Below, one piece after another: positions 34,091 to 42,252 of a stretch of DNA of 64,000 bases. Made by a program: the position numbers and the translations under genes. Position 1 is the first letter of the stretch. Every line of letters begins with the position of its first letter. Below the pieces are notes generated by a model, which had not been told where the DNA came from, searched no databases, and saw only the letters and a program-made list of their open reading frames with translations. Origin of the DNA: SZUA-36 sp963774415 (GTDB lineage: Bacteria > Pseudomonadota > Gammaproteobacteria > Xanthomonadales > SZUA-36); NCBI GenBank assembly GCA_963774415.1, contig CAVZEU010000003.1, forward strand, positions 1,175,790-1,239,789, read 5' to 3'.

Positions 34091-34660
34091 TAAGACTTCC
34101 CAACATCCCTTTCGCTACTCGAAACGCTCCTTTTTCTTACAAGCCTACTTTCTGTTTTCGCACAACAGCAAAAACAGGCGCAAACTCGCCCATCTGACAG
34201 GATAGTACTTTATTCAATGACTTGCACTGATTTGTTAACTTATTTCATATAATTCCTTGGTCTAATAGGTGACTGCGCACGACACGTCGCGCGCACAAAT
34301 TAAAATAGGTACCCACAATCCCTGTGGGTACCAGTTACATAGCGAGCAGGGCGAACCCCGCCGCTTATCGAACAATCCGTGTCCTCTTTTCAGAACCTCA
34401 TGGTTCACGCACAGATCCCTCCATGCTTGTTTTACAGGCATTCCTGGCCCTCTGACTTCAGCATCCGTGCTTTACTTCGCCGGGCTTTCGACCGCCGGCA
34501 ATCTCCCCAAACCTTCTCCTGGGTCGACGTATAAACCTATCGCTCGGCATTGACTGCAGCCGAGGAGCTCACATTCACGCTTCTTGTTGTCGCGTCGATT
34601 AATGCGCGAAGCGGACCAATCCGAGCTTGTTGTGTTAAGATATCAAGTATAGCCACTGAT
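34091..34660. other. Non-coding region, possibly degraded
   Basis: About 570 bases without a supportable gene. A perfect 10-bp stem GGTACCCACA/TGTGGGTACC with loop ATCCC spans 34308-34332. A 94-codon frame at 34269-34553 lacks a ribosome-binding site and any recognised motif; it may be decayed coding sequence. Nothing else is recognised. Confidence 0.3.
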
Positions 34661-34735
34661 GTCTATAGACTATTCTGTATTTAGACAAAAAAGTATTTAG
34701 ACATTATTGCATTTAGACACTTGTGCTTTTAGCCA
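34661..34735. repeat. Five 16-bp-period iterons (TATTTAGACA type)
   Basis: Copies begin at 34661 (GTCTATAGACT), 34677 and 34693 (both GTATTTAGACA), 34709 (GCATTTAGACA) and 34725 (GCTTTTAGCCA), exactly 16 bp apart. The middle copies are near-identical and the outer ones diverge. The array ends inside a probable promoter (TTGTGC at 34721-34726, 17 bases, TATAAT at 34744-34749), so it looks like an array of protein-binding sites controlling rightward transcription. Confidence 0.75.
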
Positions 34736-34749
34736 GAGTTGGCTATAAT
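34721..34749 (+). promoter_or_regulatory. Putative promoter next to the iteron array
   Basis: TTGTGC (34721-34726) and a consensus TATAAT (34744-34749) are 17 bases apart. Transcription would begin near 34756 and run to the terminator at 34880-34924. The -35 element overlaps the last iteron. Confidence 0.55.
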
Positions 34750-34755
34750 GAAATC

Positions 34756-34924
34756 ATCAAGAGACGAAATAGGCAAGGAAAAGCATAAATTTCGTTAGCA
34801 GAGGGACCTGCGAAAGCTAAAGGAATAGCTGGATCTTGATACGCAAGGAGTGCATTGGCGGGTGGCGACACGTCCGCATGGCGGTGAGGGATATTACGGA
34901 GGATATCCCCACCGCCTTTTTCTT
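34756..34924 (+). ncRNA. Candidate small RNA of about 170 nt
   Basis: It is bounded by a good promoter and a strong terminator, with no annotated gene between. The only reading frame is 16 codons (ATG at 34748 to TAG at 34798, MKSSRDEIGKEKHKFR), overlapping the -10 box and so probably not translated from this start. A bare sRNA, a leader peptide transcript or a remnant are all possible. No known sRNA family is recognised. Confidence 0.4.
34880..34924 (+). terminator. Strong rho-independent terminator
   Basis: GGCGGTG (34880-34886) pairs with CACCGCC (34910-34916), and GGGATAT (34888-34894) with ATATCCC (34903-34909), with one bulged A and an 8-base loop, followed by TTTTTCTT. It is oriented for rightward transcription, converging on asnS. 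Confidence 0.9.
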
Positions 34925-34966
34925 ATGGGCAAGCGAAACAGTCGCTCAGGATTCGATTCCGGTCAT

Positions 34967-36364
34967 TCAGAAATCCGCCCGGCCCGGGACCCGCGGATAA
35001 GGAATGACATCGCGGATGTTGGCCATGCCGGTAATGTAGCTGACCAGCCGCTCGAAACCGAGCCCGAAGCCGGCATGGGGTACGGTGCCAAAACGCCGCA
35101 GGTCCAGATACCAGCGGTAGGTCTCGGCGTCCAGGCCGTGTTCCGCCATGCGCCTTTGCAGCACATCGAGTCGTTCTTCGCGTTGCGAGCCGCCAATGAT
35201 TTCTCCGATCCCGGGGGCGAGCACATCCATCGCGGCGACGGTTTTGCCGTCATCGTTGAGCCGCATGTAAAACGCCTTTATTTCCTTCGGGTAGTTCTTG
35301 ACCACTACCGGGGCGCTGAAGTGTTCTTCGGTCAAATACCTTTCATGCTCGGTCTGCAGGTCCAGTCCCCATTCGGGTTTGAATTCGAATTTCCGTTTGC
35401 ATGCCTTGAGGATATCGATGGCTTCACCGTAATCGAGCTGGATGAACGGCGCCTCCAGCAGCGCCTGCAGGCGATCGATCGCGGCTGGCTCGATCCTCTG
35501 GCGGAAAAAAGCCATGTCCTCCGGGCATTCGTCGAGTACGGCCCTGACGACGTACTTGAGAAATTTTTCCGCGAGGTCGGCGAGGTCATCCAGGTCGGCG
35601 AACGCGATTTCCGGTTCCACCATCCAGAATTCGGCCAGGTGGCGGGCGGTATTGGAGTTCTCCGCGCGGAACGTCGGCCCGAAGGTGTAGACGTTCGACA
35701 GGGCCAGGCAATAGCCCTCGACGTTGAGTTGCCCCGAGACCGTCAGAAAGGTCTCGCGGCCGAAAAAGTCCTTGCTGAAGTCGACTTTGCCGCTGTCGGT
35801 GCGAGGCAGGTTTGCCAGGTCGAGGGTGCTCACCCTGAACATGTCACCGGCGCCTTCGGCGTCAGAAGCCGTGATGATCGGTGTATTGATCCAGTAGAAC
35901 CCGTGTTCGTGAAAGTAGCGGTGTATGGCCTGGGCGGCGACGTGGCGTACGCGGGTCACCGCGCCGAAGGTGTTGGTGCGCGGACGCAGATGCGCTACGT
36001 CGCGGAGAAACTCGAAACTGTGCTGCTTGGGCTGGATCGGATAGCTGTCGGGATCCTGCACCCAACCGGTCACGGTGACCTGATCGGCCTGGATCTCAAA
36101 ATTCTGGCCGCGGCCCTGGGATTCGACCAGGGTCCCGCCGCATACGACGGCACAGCCGCTGGTCAGCTTTTGTATCTCGCTGGCATAATTGGCCAGTTGC
36201 GCGGGGGCCACCACCTGCATCGAGTCGAAACAGGAGCCATCGTTTACACTGATGAATGAAAATCCGGCCTTCGAGTCCCGGCGTGTGCGAACCCAGCCCC
36301 TGATGGTGACAGGGGTGCCGGCCGGGATGGTTCCGCTGAGCGCTTGTTTGATACTGGAAGCCAT
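34967..36364 (-). CDS. asnS: Asparagine-tRNA ligase
   Basis: A 465-residue class II aminoacyl-tRNA synthetase charging tRNA-Asn. The N-terminal OB fold has VTIRGWVRTRRDSKAGFSFI. The catalytic domain has FGPTFRAENSNTARHLAEFWMVEPE (motif 2) and FGLGFERLV (motif 3). Length is that of E. coli AsnS. ATG at 36364 (MASSIKQ) follows GGGGGTATTTGAG; an open frame continues upstream but is not conserved. The first codons and ribosome-binding site are duplicated in inverted orientation at 36560-36586. Confidence 0.97.
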   Translation of the reverse strand: MASSIKQALSGTIPAGTPVTIRGWVRTRRDSKAGFSFISVNDGSCFDSMQVVAPAQLANYASEIQKLTSGCAVVCGGTLVESQGRGQNFEIQADQVTVTGWVQDPDSYPIQPKQHSFEFLRDVAHLRPRTNTFGAVTRVRHVAAQAIHRYFHEHGFYWINTPIITASDAEGAGDMFRVSTLDLANLPRTDSGKVDFSKDFFGRETFLTVSGQLNVEGYCLALSNVYTFGPTFRAENSNTARHLAEFWMVEPEIAFADLDDLADLAEKFLKYVVRAVLDECPEDMAFFRQRIEPAAIDRLQALLEAPFIQLDYGEAIDILKACKRKFEFKPEWGLDLQTEHERYLTEEHFSAPVVVKNYPKEIKAFYMRLNDDGKTVAAMDVLAPGIGEIIGGSQREERLDVLQRRMAEHGLDAETYRWYLDLRRFGTVPHAGFGLGFERLVSYITGMANIRDVIPYPRVPGRADF

Positions 36365-36586
36365 CTCAAATACCCCCGTGCCTCGCGCCGGCGAATAATT
36401 CATCGGGGCGGCGGCGACGCCCGGGCGGGGAATCATTGGCAGCCCGGAGGGTCGTGGCCCGTTGCCCGGATTGCGGCGTTGGCGCCTGGATTCGGCAGGC
36501 CCCATTGCGGTCACCCGCACAGCACCCCGCACTGGAACCAATTATCCGATAAGCCGGCACACGGAGGTATTTGAGATGGCTTCCAG
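36354..36586. repeat. 27-bp inverted repeat copying the asnS start region
   Basis: Arms at 36354-36380 and 36560-36586 match at 26 of 27 positions as inverted repeats, with weaker similarity extending a further 15 or so bases inward. Arm 1 holds the asnS ribosome-binding site, start codon and first codons. Arm 2 places a GGAGG and ATG GCT TCC AGC on the plus strand, opening a five-codon frame that stops at once. The intervening 179 bases and the rest to 36706 hold no other supported feature. Confidence 0.8.
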
Positions 36587-36706
36587 CTGCTGACATGTCG
36601 TTATGGTTGATCTCTGCACAAACGACCCCAAATGATAAAACACCTGCGGCGATGCGCACAGTGTTTTAGGATAGAGCAAGGAAATTATTTTTCGGACAGG
36701 CGGCAA

Positions 36707-37033
36707 ATGAGTATCGAGCTAACAGAACAGGCGGCAAAACGTGTCAAACAATTCCTCGGCAAAGAGGGTGGACAGGCCTTGCGCCTGGGTGTGCGCAAGA
36801 CCGGGTGCTCCGGCTGGGCCTATGATGTCAGTATCGCCAGGGAAGTCTCGGTGGAAGACTGCAGGTTCGAGAGTAACGGCGTCCCTATTGTCGTCCATCC
36901 GGAAAGCCTGCCTTTCCTGCAGGGATCGAGCATCGACTTCGTCACCGAAGGATTGAACAGTACGTTCAAATTCGAAAATCCCAACGCAACCGATGAGTGT
37001 GGTTGCGGCGAGAGTTTCACCATTTCCCGCTAG
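36707..37033 (+). CDS. Iron-sulfur cluster assembly protein, IscA/HesB family
   Basis: A 108-residue A-type carrier protein. The three conserved cysteines are present in KTGCSGWAY and ECGCG, and QFLGKEGGQALRLGVRKTGCSG is typical of IscA. It would carry Fe-S clusters or iron to targets in the cytoplasm. It stands apart from an isc operon here. ATG at 36707 is chosen because MSIELTEQAAKRV matches family N-termini. Confidence 0.9.
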   Translation: MSIELTEQAAKRVKQFLGKEGGQALRLGVRKTGCSGWAYDVSIAREVSVEDCRFESNGVPIVVHPESLPFLQGSSIDFVTEGLNSTFKFENPNATDECGCGESFTISR

Positions 37034-37050
37034 TGCTCTCGGCCGGCGCC

Positions 37051-37080
37051 TTGCCCTCCCGGAGCGGGCGCTGATATAAT
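37051..37080 (+). promoter_or_regulatory. Putative promoter of rpsF-rpsR-rplI
   Basis: TTGCCC (37051-37056), an 18-base spacer and TATAAT (37075-37080). The resulting leader of about 120 bases contains several GC-rich inverted repeats and could host ribosomal protein S6:S18 autoregulation, known in other bacteria. Confidence 0.55.
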
Positions 37081-37206
37081 TCGCCGGCTCTGTGCGAGAC
37101 AGAGCTTATTGCCTTGCCTCACGCGCCCCGCCATCGGGACGACGGAGGCTTTGAAAGCCCTGCGGGCGTGCGCCCGGCGGGCTGGATAATCCACAAGGAG
37201 CTTACA

Positions 37207-37866
37207 ATGCGACATTATGAAATCTGTTTTCTGGTCCACCCGGACCAGAGCGAGCAGGTCCCAGCCATGCTGGAACGTTACCGCAACCTGATAGAAGACA
37301 AGGGCGGTCACATCCACCGCCTGGAAGACTGGGGACGGCGGCAGCTCGCCTACACGATCGCCAAACTGCACAAGGCCCACTACGTGCTGATGAACATCGA
37401 ATGCGACCGCGAAACTTTGGCGGAGCTCGAAAGCGTGTTCCGTTTCAACGACGCGGTCCTGCGGCACCTGACCATCCGCCGCCAGGAAGCGATCACGGAG
37501 AACACCGAATTGCTCAAGGCCCGGGAAGAAAAGGACCGCTCCGACCAGGAAAGCGAGAAACGCCGCGCCAGCGAGCCCGATAATCGGGACGAAGCAGATG
37601 AGCAGGAGGCCTCGGACGAGCAGGAGGCCTCGGACGAGCAGGAGGCCTCGGACGAGCAGGAGTCCACGGACGAACAGAAGGCAGTTCCTGCCGCGAAGGA
37701 AACTGCCGCGGCTGAGGCCGAGGATGAGGCGGAGGCAGACCAGGAAGACGACGACCAGGAAGACGACAAGGTCGAAGCGGCAGCCCCTGAAACCGCAGCC
37801 ACAACCCCCAAGGAGGCGACGGCTGACGAGGCGGCCACCAAACCGGAGACAGGAGAATCAGCATGA
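37207..37866 (+). CDS. rpsF: 30S ribosomal protein S6 with long acidic C-terminal extension
   Basis: A 219-residue protein. Residues 1-100 are canonical S6 (MRHYEICFLVHPDQSEQVPAML, HRLEDWGRRQLAYTI, VFRFNDAVLRHLTI), a 30S platform protein pairing with S18. Residues about 103-219 are an unusually long acidic tail rich in Glu, Asp, Ala and Gln, including the tandem repeat DEQEAS; E. coli S6 has only a short Glu-rich tail. ATG at 37207 follows AAGGAGCTTACA. The stop overlaps rpsR by ATGA. No priB lies between rpsF and rpsR, unlike in E. coli. Confidence 0.96.
   Translation: MRHYEICFLVHPDQSEQVPAMLERYRNLIEDKGGHIHRLEDWGRRQLAYTIAKLHKAHYVLMNIECDRETLAELESVFRFNDAVLRHLTIRRQEAITENTELLKAREEKDRSDQESEKRRASEPDNRDEADEQEASDEQEASDEQEASDEQESTDEQKAVPAAKETAAAEAEDEAEADQEDDDQEDDKVEAAAPETAATTPKEATADEAATKPETGESA
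37597..37680 (+). repeat. 18-bp tandem repeats in rpsF (DEQEAS)
   Basis: Four 18-bp units from 37597 to 37668 encode DEQEAS, DEQEAS, DEQEAS and DEQEST, with a partial fifth (DEQK). Units 2 and 3 are identical in DNA, and unit 1 differs at a single base (GAT for GAC), implying recent slippage or duplication within the tail. Confidence 0.9.
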
Positions 37867-38087
37867 CACGTCCATTTCGCCGCAGGAAATTTTGCCGGTT
37901 TACGGCCGATGGTATCGACTCGGTCGACTACAAGGACCTGAGTATGCTCAAGCAGTACGTCGGTGAGTCCGGCAAGATCGTACCGAGCCGGATCACCGGC
38001 ACGAAAGCCAGGTACCAGCGCCAGTTGGCGACGGCCATCAAGCGCGCCCGTTTCCTGGCATTGCTGCCTTACACCGATAACCACTGA
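37863..38087 (+). CDS. rpsR: 30S ribosomal protein S18
   Basis: A 74-residue 16S rRNA-binding protein and S6 partner. RRRKFCRFTADGIDSVDYKDLSMLKQYVGESGKIVPSRITGTKARYQRQLATAIKRARFLALLPY spans nearly the whole family profile in order. ATG at 37863 overlaps the rpsF stop. rplI follows after 19 bases. Confidence 0.98.
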   Translation: MTRPFRRRKFCRFTADGIDSVDYKDLSMLKQYVGESGKIVPSRITGTKARYQRQLATAIKRARFLALLPYTDNH

Positions 38088-38106
38088 TCGCCCCGGGAGA
38101 ACGGTT

Positions 38107-38553
38107 ATGGAATTAATACTGCTGGAAAAAGTACAAAATCTGGGCGACCTGGGCGATCTGGTCAGCGTCAAATCCGGTTACGGCCGCAACTACCTCGTGC
38201 CGCAGGGCAAGGCGGCGCCGGCGACCAAGGCGAACATCGCCGAATTCAAAGCCCGCAGGGAAGAACTCGAGGCGGCCGAGCAGGAGAAGTTCAAGCAGGC
38301 TCAACTGCGTCATGCCGGGCTGGCGGAACTGGTGGTCGAGATGACCGCCAACGCCAGTGACGAAGGCAAGCTCTATGGCTCGATCGGTCCGCGGGAAATT
38401 GCAATCGCCGTCTCCGATCTCGGTCATGAAATCAACAAGAGCGAAGTCATCATGGGTGAGGGCCCCATCAGGATGGTCGGCGAGTACGACGTGCTGATCC
38501 AGTTGCACGCCGACGTCGAAGGCACGATCAAGGTCATCGTAAACCCCGAATAA
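38107..38553 (+). CDS. rplI: 50S ribosomal protein L9
   Basis: A 148-residue protein. The N-terminal rRNA-binding domain (MELILLEKVQNLGDLGDLVSVKSGYGRNYLVPQGKA), long connecting helix and C-terminal domain (EGKLYGSIGPREIAIAV) have the usual layout. ATG at 38107 follows GGGAGAACGGTT. It ends the rpsF operon before a terminator. Confidence 0.98.
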   Translation: MELILLEKVQNLGDLGDLVSVKSGYGRNYLVPQGKAAPATKANIAEFKARREELEAAEQEKFKQAQLRHAGLAELVVEMTANASDEGKLYGSIGPREIAIAVSDLGHEINKSEVIMGEGPIRMVGEYDVLIQLHADVEGTIKVIVNPE

Positions 38554-38602
38554 GCGTTCTCGTGCTTGCGGCACGGGGCCGTTCGATCTATGCTCTGAAC
38601 TG

Positions 38603-38635
38603 CGGGTCGCCCACAAGGTGGCCCGTGGTTTTTTT
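38603..38635 (+). terminator. Rho-independent terminator after rplI
   Basis: CGGG and CCAC of the left arm pair with GTGG and CCCG of the right arm around AAG, with a four-base bulge on the left, followed after three bases by seven T. It separates the ribosomal protein genes from dnaB. Confidence 0.65.
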
Positions 38636-38661
38636 CGTTTCTTGACCCATGAAACCTGCAA

Positions 38662-40041
38662 ATGGCCGCACCCAAATTGGCAACGGTTGAGAACCTGAAG
38701 GTTCCGCCGCATTCCCTGGAAGCCGAACAGTCCGTGCTGGGCGGGTTGATGTTGAGCGCGGCCGCCTGGGACAACGTGGCCGACGTCATCACCGAGGGAG
38801 ACTTTTACCGCGAGGACCATCGGCTGATTTTCAGGGCCATCAGCGAGGTTCATGATTCGGGCAGGCCGTGTGACGCGGTCACGATCACGGAATGGTTCGA
38901 AGCACGCGGCCAGATCGACCAGATCGACGGCGGCAACTACATTTCCATGCTCGCCAACAACACGCCCAGCGCCGCCAACGTCACCGCCTACGCGGATATC
39001 GTGCGCGAGAAAAGTATCCTGCGTAGCCTGATCGATGCCGGTTCGCAAATCACGTCGGGCGCCTTCTCCTCCGAGGGCAAGGACAGCAAGACTTTGCTGG
39101 AGGAAGCCGAACGGCTGGTATTCGCCATCGCCGACAAGGGCAGCCGCAGGGGTTCGGGTTTCGTCTCGGTCAAAGACACCCTGGCCGATGCGATGGCCCG
39201 GATCGAAGAGCTGAACTCCCTCGAGGGCGAAATCACCGGCATACCGACCGGCTTCCAGGATTTTGACCGCCTGACCGCCGGGCTGCAGCCGTCGGACCTG
39301 ATTGTCGTTGCCGGCCGCCCGGCCATGGGCAAGACCACCTTCGCCATGAATATCGCGGAGCACGCGGCCATCAAGCACGGCAAGGCCGTGGCGGTATTCA
39401 GCATGGAAATGTCGTCGATGCAGTTGGTGATGCGCCTGTTTTCATCGCTTGGCCAGATCGAGCAGACGCGCATACGCACGGGCTCGCTCGACGAGCACGA
39501 CTGGCCCAAGCTGACCTCGGCCATGAACCTGCTGCACAAGAGCAAGATCTTTATCGACGACACGCCGGCGCTGTCGCCTGCCGAGGTTCGCGCCCGCTCG
39601 CGCCGGCTGAAGCGCGAACACGATATCGACCTGATCGTGGTCGACTACCTGCAATTGATGAGCGTGCCCAACACGCGTGAGAACCGGGCCACGGAAATTG
39701 CCGAGATTTCACGCTCGCTGAAAGCCATTGCCAAAGAGCTCAGGGTGCCGGTGGTGGCCCTGTCGCAGCTCAACCGGGCGCTGGAGCAGCGGCCGAACAA
39801 GCGGCCTTTGATGGCCGATCTGCGCGAATCCGGCTCCATCGAACAGGACGCCGACCTGATCGTGTTCATCTACCGCGACGAACAATACCACGAGGACAGC
39901 CCCGACAAGGGCAAGGCCGAAGTCATCGTCGGCAAGCACCGCAACGGGTCGACCGGGACCGTTACCCTGGCGTTCCAGGGCCCGTGGCTGCGGTTTGTCA
40001 ATTTCGCGCCGGAAAGCGCCTATCAGTATGATCACGACTGA
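38662..40041 (+). CDS. dnaB: Replicative DNA helicase DnaB
   Basis: A 459-residue hexameric 5'-3' helicase of the replication fork. The N-terminal domain has PPHSLEAEQSVLGGLML, followed by a linker and a RecA-like domain with Walker A GRPAMGKTTF, Walker B LIVVDYLQLM and the DnaB motif ALSQLNRALEQRPNKRPLMADLRESGSIEQDAD. Length is normal and no intein is present. It follows rplI and precedes alr, as in many gammaproteobacteria. Confidence 0.98.
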   Translation: MAAPKLATVENLKVPPHSLEAEQSVLGGLMLSAAAWDNVADVITEGDFYREDHRLIFRAISEVHDSGRPCDAVTITEWFEARGQIDQIDGGNYISMLANNTPSAANVTAYADIVREKSILRSLIDAGSQITSGAFSSEGKDSKTLLEEAERLVFAIADKGSRRGSGFVSVKDTLADAMARIEELNSLEGEITGIPTGFQDFDRLTAGLQPSDLIVVAGRPAMGKTTFAMNIAEHAAIKHGKAVAVFSMEMSSMQLVMRLFSSLGQIEQTRIRTGSLDEHDWPKLTSAMNLLHKSKIFIDDTPALSPAEVRARSRRLKREHDIDLIVVDYLQLMSVPNTRENRATEIAEISRSLKAIAKELRVPVVALSQLNRALEQRPNKRPLMADLRESGSIEQDADLIVFIYRDEQYHEDSPDKGKAEVIVGKHRNGSTGTVTLAFQGPWLRFVNFAPESAYQYDHD

Positions 40042-40074
40042 AGCGCGTTTTGCCGGCTTCCCGCGCCTTTCCCG

Positions 40075-41148
40075 ATGAGCCGCAACACCGTCGCCAAGAT
40101 TGACCTTGGTGCGATCGAACACAATTTCAGGATCGTCAGCCGGCTGGCCCCGTCCAGCAAAATCGCCAGCGTCGTCAAGGCCGACGCCTACGGTCACGGT
40201 ATCAAGCGGGTGGCCCCGGCGCTGTCCGCATCGGACCTGCTGGCCGTGGCTACGGCCGACGAGGCGGAAGTGTTGCGAGCAGGCGGCTGGAGCGGCCGCC
40301 TGCTCGTGCTCGAGGGCTTTGCCAACGCGGACGATTTCGAGCTGACGCAGTCATTGCAGACGGAATTGGTGATCCACCACCCGTCACAGTTGAGCCTGCT
40401 GCGCCAGCGGGAAATGCGGCGCGCACCCCGGTTCTGGTTGAAGCTCGACAGCGGCATGCATCGCCTGGGCTTTCCGCCGGCCGACGCCGGTTCCGTGTTC
40501 GGGGAACTGGAGTCCATCGCCGGTTCGGGCCAGGTTGGATTGATGACGCACTTCGCTTGTGCCGACGAGGCGGCCAACCCGATGACCAACGGGCAGATCG
40601 AGGCTTTCGACCGCGCGGTCGCAGGGCTCGCCGCGGAGCAGTCGCTGGCCAATTCCGCGGGGTTGCTGAATTTTCCGCACTCGCAACGGGATGTCGTCAG
40701 GCCCGGGATCCTGCTCTACGGGATCTCGCCCGACGCCGGCCAGCCGGCGGCGACGCTCGGTCTGAAGCCGGCGATGACACTGAGCAGCGAGTTGATCGCC
40801 ATCAACCAGTGCCGCCAGGGCGAGACCGTCGGTTACGGCGCCGCCTTCCGTTGTCCGCAGGACATGCGCGTGGGCGTGGCCGCGATCGGTTATGGCGATG
40901 GCTATCCGCGCTCACTGCCGGATGGCGCACCGGTGCTGGTCAACGGCAAGACCGCGCGCCTGGCCGGCCGCGTTTCGATGGACATGATCACGCTGGATTT
41001 GCGCGGGCACGACGAGGCAAAAACCGGCGACCCGGTGGTCCTGTGGGGGCCGGGTCTCAGCGTCGAGTCGGTGGCGGGCTGGGCCGGGATGCTGCCCTAT
41101 GAACTGATATGCGGGGTTACCGGGCGGGTGCCGAGAACCAGCGCTTGA
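40075..41148 (+). CDS. alr: Alanine racemase
   Basis: A 357-residue PLP enzyme interconverting L- and D-alanine for peptidoglycan. K35 in VVKADAYGHG binds PLP, and the second catalytic Tyr lies in ETVGYGAAF. RVSMDMITLDL and the terminal beta-domain fit the family. ATG at 40075 lies 33 bases after dnaB, suggesting co-transcription. Confidence 0.96.
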   Translation: MSRNTVAKIDLGAIEHNFRIVSRLAPSSKIASVVKADAYGHGIKRVAPALSASDLLAVATADEAEVLRAGGWSGRLLVLEGFANADDFELTQSLQTELVIHHPSQLSLLRQREMRRAPRFWLKLDSGMHRLGFPPADAGSVFGELESIAGSGQVGLMTHFACADEAANPMTNGQIEAFDRAVAGLAAEQSLANSAGLLNFPHSQRDVVRPGILLYGISPDAGQPAATLGLKPAMTLSSELIAINQCRQGETVGYGAAFRCPQDMRVGVAAIGYGDGYPRSLPDGAPVLVNGKTARLAGRVSMDMITLDLRGHDEAKTGDPVVLWGPGLSVESVAGWAGMLPYELICGVTGRVPRTSA

Positions 41149-41181
41149 GGTGTCCGCTCCGGCGCCCGGCACGGCGCCGGC

Positions 41182-42183
41182 TCAGTCGTCGCTGTCGGTC
41201 AATTCGTACTTGCGCAGGTAGCCGCGGAGCTGGTGGTAGGTCATGCCGAGGAACTCTGCCGTCTTTTTCTGGTTAAAGCGGCAAAATTCCAGGGCCTCCT
41301 GCAGGCGGCGGATTTCCTCGTCCTGGATAATCTGCTTGAAATCGTAGGGTTCACTGGCGGCGGCAACCTTGGCCGGAGCGCCCGCGTCCGCCGACCGCGG
41401 CCGCCAGGGCGACTCGAAGGGATCGAAACTGATTTCCTTCACCGCCCCGCCATTGCCGAAGCTGTTATACACGGCCCGTTCGACGACGTTCTTGAGTTCG
41501 CGGACATTGCCCGGCCACGAATATTCCGTCAGTGCTTTCACGGCCGTGTTGGCGAAACCATTGAACACCTGCTCACCCAGTTCACCCGCCATGCGCACGG
41601 CGAAGTGGTTGGCCAGCGTCATGATGTCGCCGGGCCGCTCGCGCAAAGGCGGCAGTGTAATGACGTCGAATGCCAGGCGATCGAGCAGGTCCGACCTGAA
41701 TTTTCCCTGCGCCGCCAACATCGGCAGGTCTTCGTTGGTGGCGCAGATGATGCGGACATTGGTGCGAATGGTCTCGCTGCTGCCGACGCGCTCGAATTCA
41801 CCGTACTCGATGACACGCAGGATTTTTTCCTGCACGCTCGAGGACGTGTTCGACAATTCGTCGAGAAACAGGCTGCCGTTGTTGGCCAGTTCGAAACGTC
41901 CGAGCCGTCGTTTATTGGCGCCGGTAAAGGACCCGGCTTCGTGCCCGAACAGCTCGGTTTCCAGCAGCGACTCCGCCAGGGCCGCGCAATTCATCTTGAT
42001 GAACGGGTAGTCCCAGCGCCCGGACAGGTAATGCAGACGGATGGCGATTAATTCCTTGCCAGTGCCGCGTTCGCCAATGACAATGACAGGACGGTTCAGC
42101 GGCGCCACGCGCGAGACCTGCTCCAGGACTTCCAGGAAGGCCGGGGACTCGCCGATGAGTTGTTGATCCTGCGGCTTGGGCAT
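41182..42183 (-). CDS. pspF: Sigma-54-dependent activator, PspF-like
   Basis: A 333-residue bacterial enhancer-binding protein without an N-terminal receiver domain. AAA+ domain: Walker A GERGTGKE, the sigma-54 loop GSFTGA (Ser in place of the usual Ala), Walker B LFLDELSN, and WPGNVRELKNVVERA. A C-terminal Fis-type helix-turn-helix follows (KKTAEFLGMTYHQLRGYLRKY). The architecture and start match PspF, activator of the phage-shock (membrane stress) response. No pspA-like gene is adjacent, so the symbol rests on sequence resemblance. ATG at 42183. Confidence 0.82.
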   Translation of the reverse strand: MPKPQDQQLIGESPAFLEVLEQVSRVAPLNRPVIVIGERGTGKELIAIRLHYLSGRWDYPFIKMNCAALAESLLETELFGHEAGSFTGANKRRLGRFELANNGSLFLDELSNTSSSVQEKILRVIEYGEFERVGSSETIRTNVRIICATNEDLPMLAAQGKFRSDLLDRLAFDVITLPPLRERPGDIMTLANHFAVRMAGELGEQVFNGFANTAVKALTEYSWPGNVRELKNVVERAVYNSFGNGGAVKEISFDPFESPWRPRSADAGAPAKVAAASEPYDFKQIIQDEEIRRLQEALEFCRFNQKKTAEFLGMTYHQLRGYLRKYELTDSDD

Positions 42184-42236
42184 GTGTCAGGGCGTGTCAA
42201 CGCGTCGGCGCGGGGCCATTTGCCCGTCCGGGGGCA

Positions 42237-42252
42237 TGGCACTTTTGTCGCT
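42237..42252 (+). promoter_or_regulatory. Sigma-54-type promoter candidate
   Basis: TGGCAC, five bases and TCGCT match the -24/-12 consensus TGGCAC-N5-TTGCT with one mismatch, keeping the invariant GG and GC at correct spacing. It lies in the 309-base gap between divergent pspF and radA and faces radA. Nothing else is recognised in the gap. Confidence 0.45.

Noticed and set aside
34850..36259. A long plus-strand frame across asnS
   Set aside because: Antisense shadow of asnS, whose class II synthetase motifs are clear on the minus strand.
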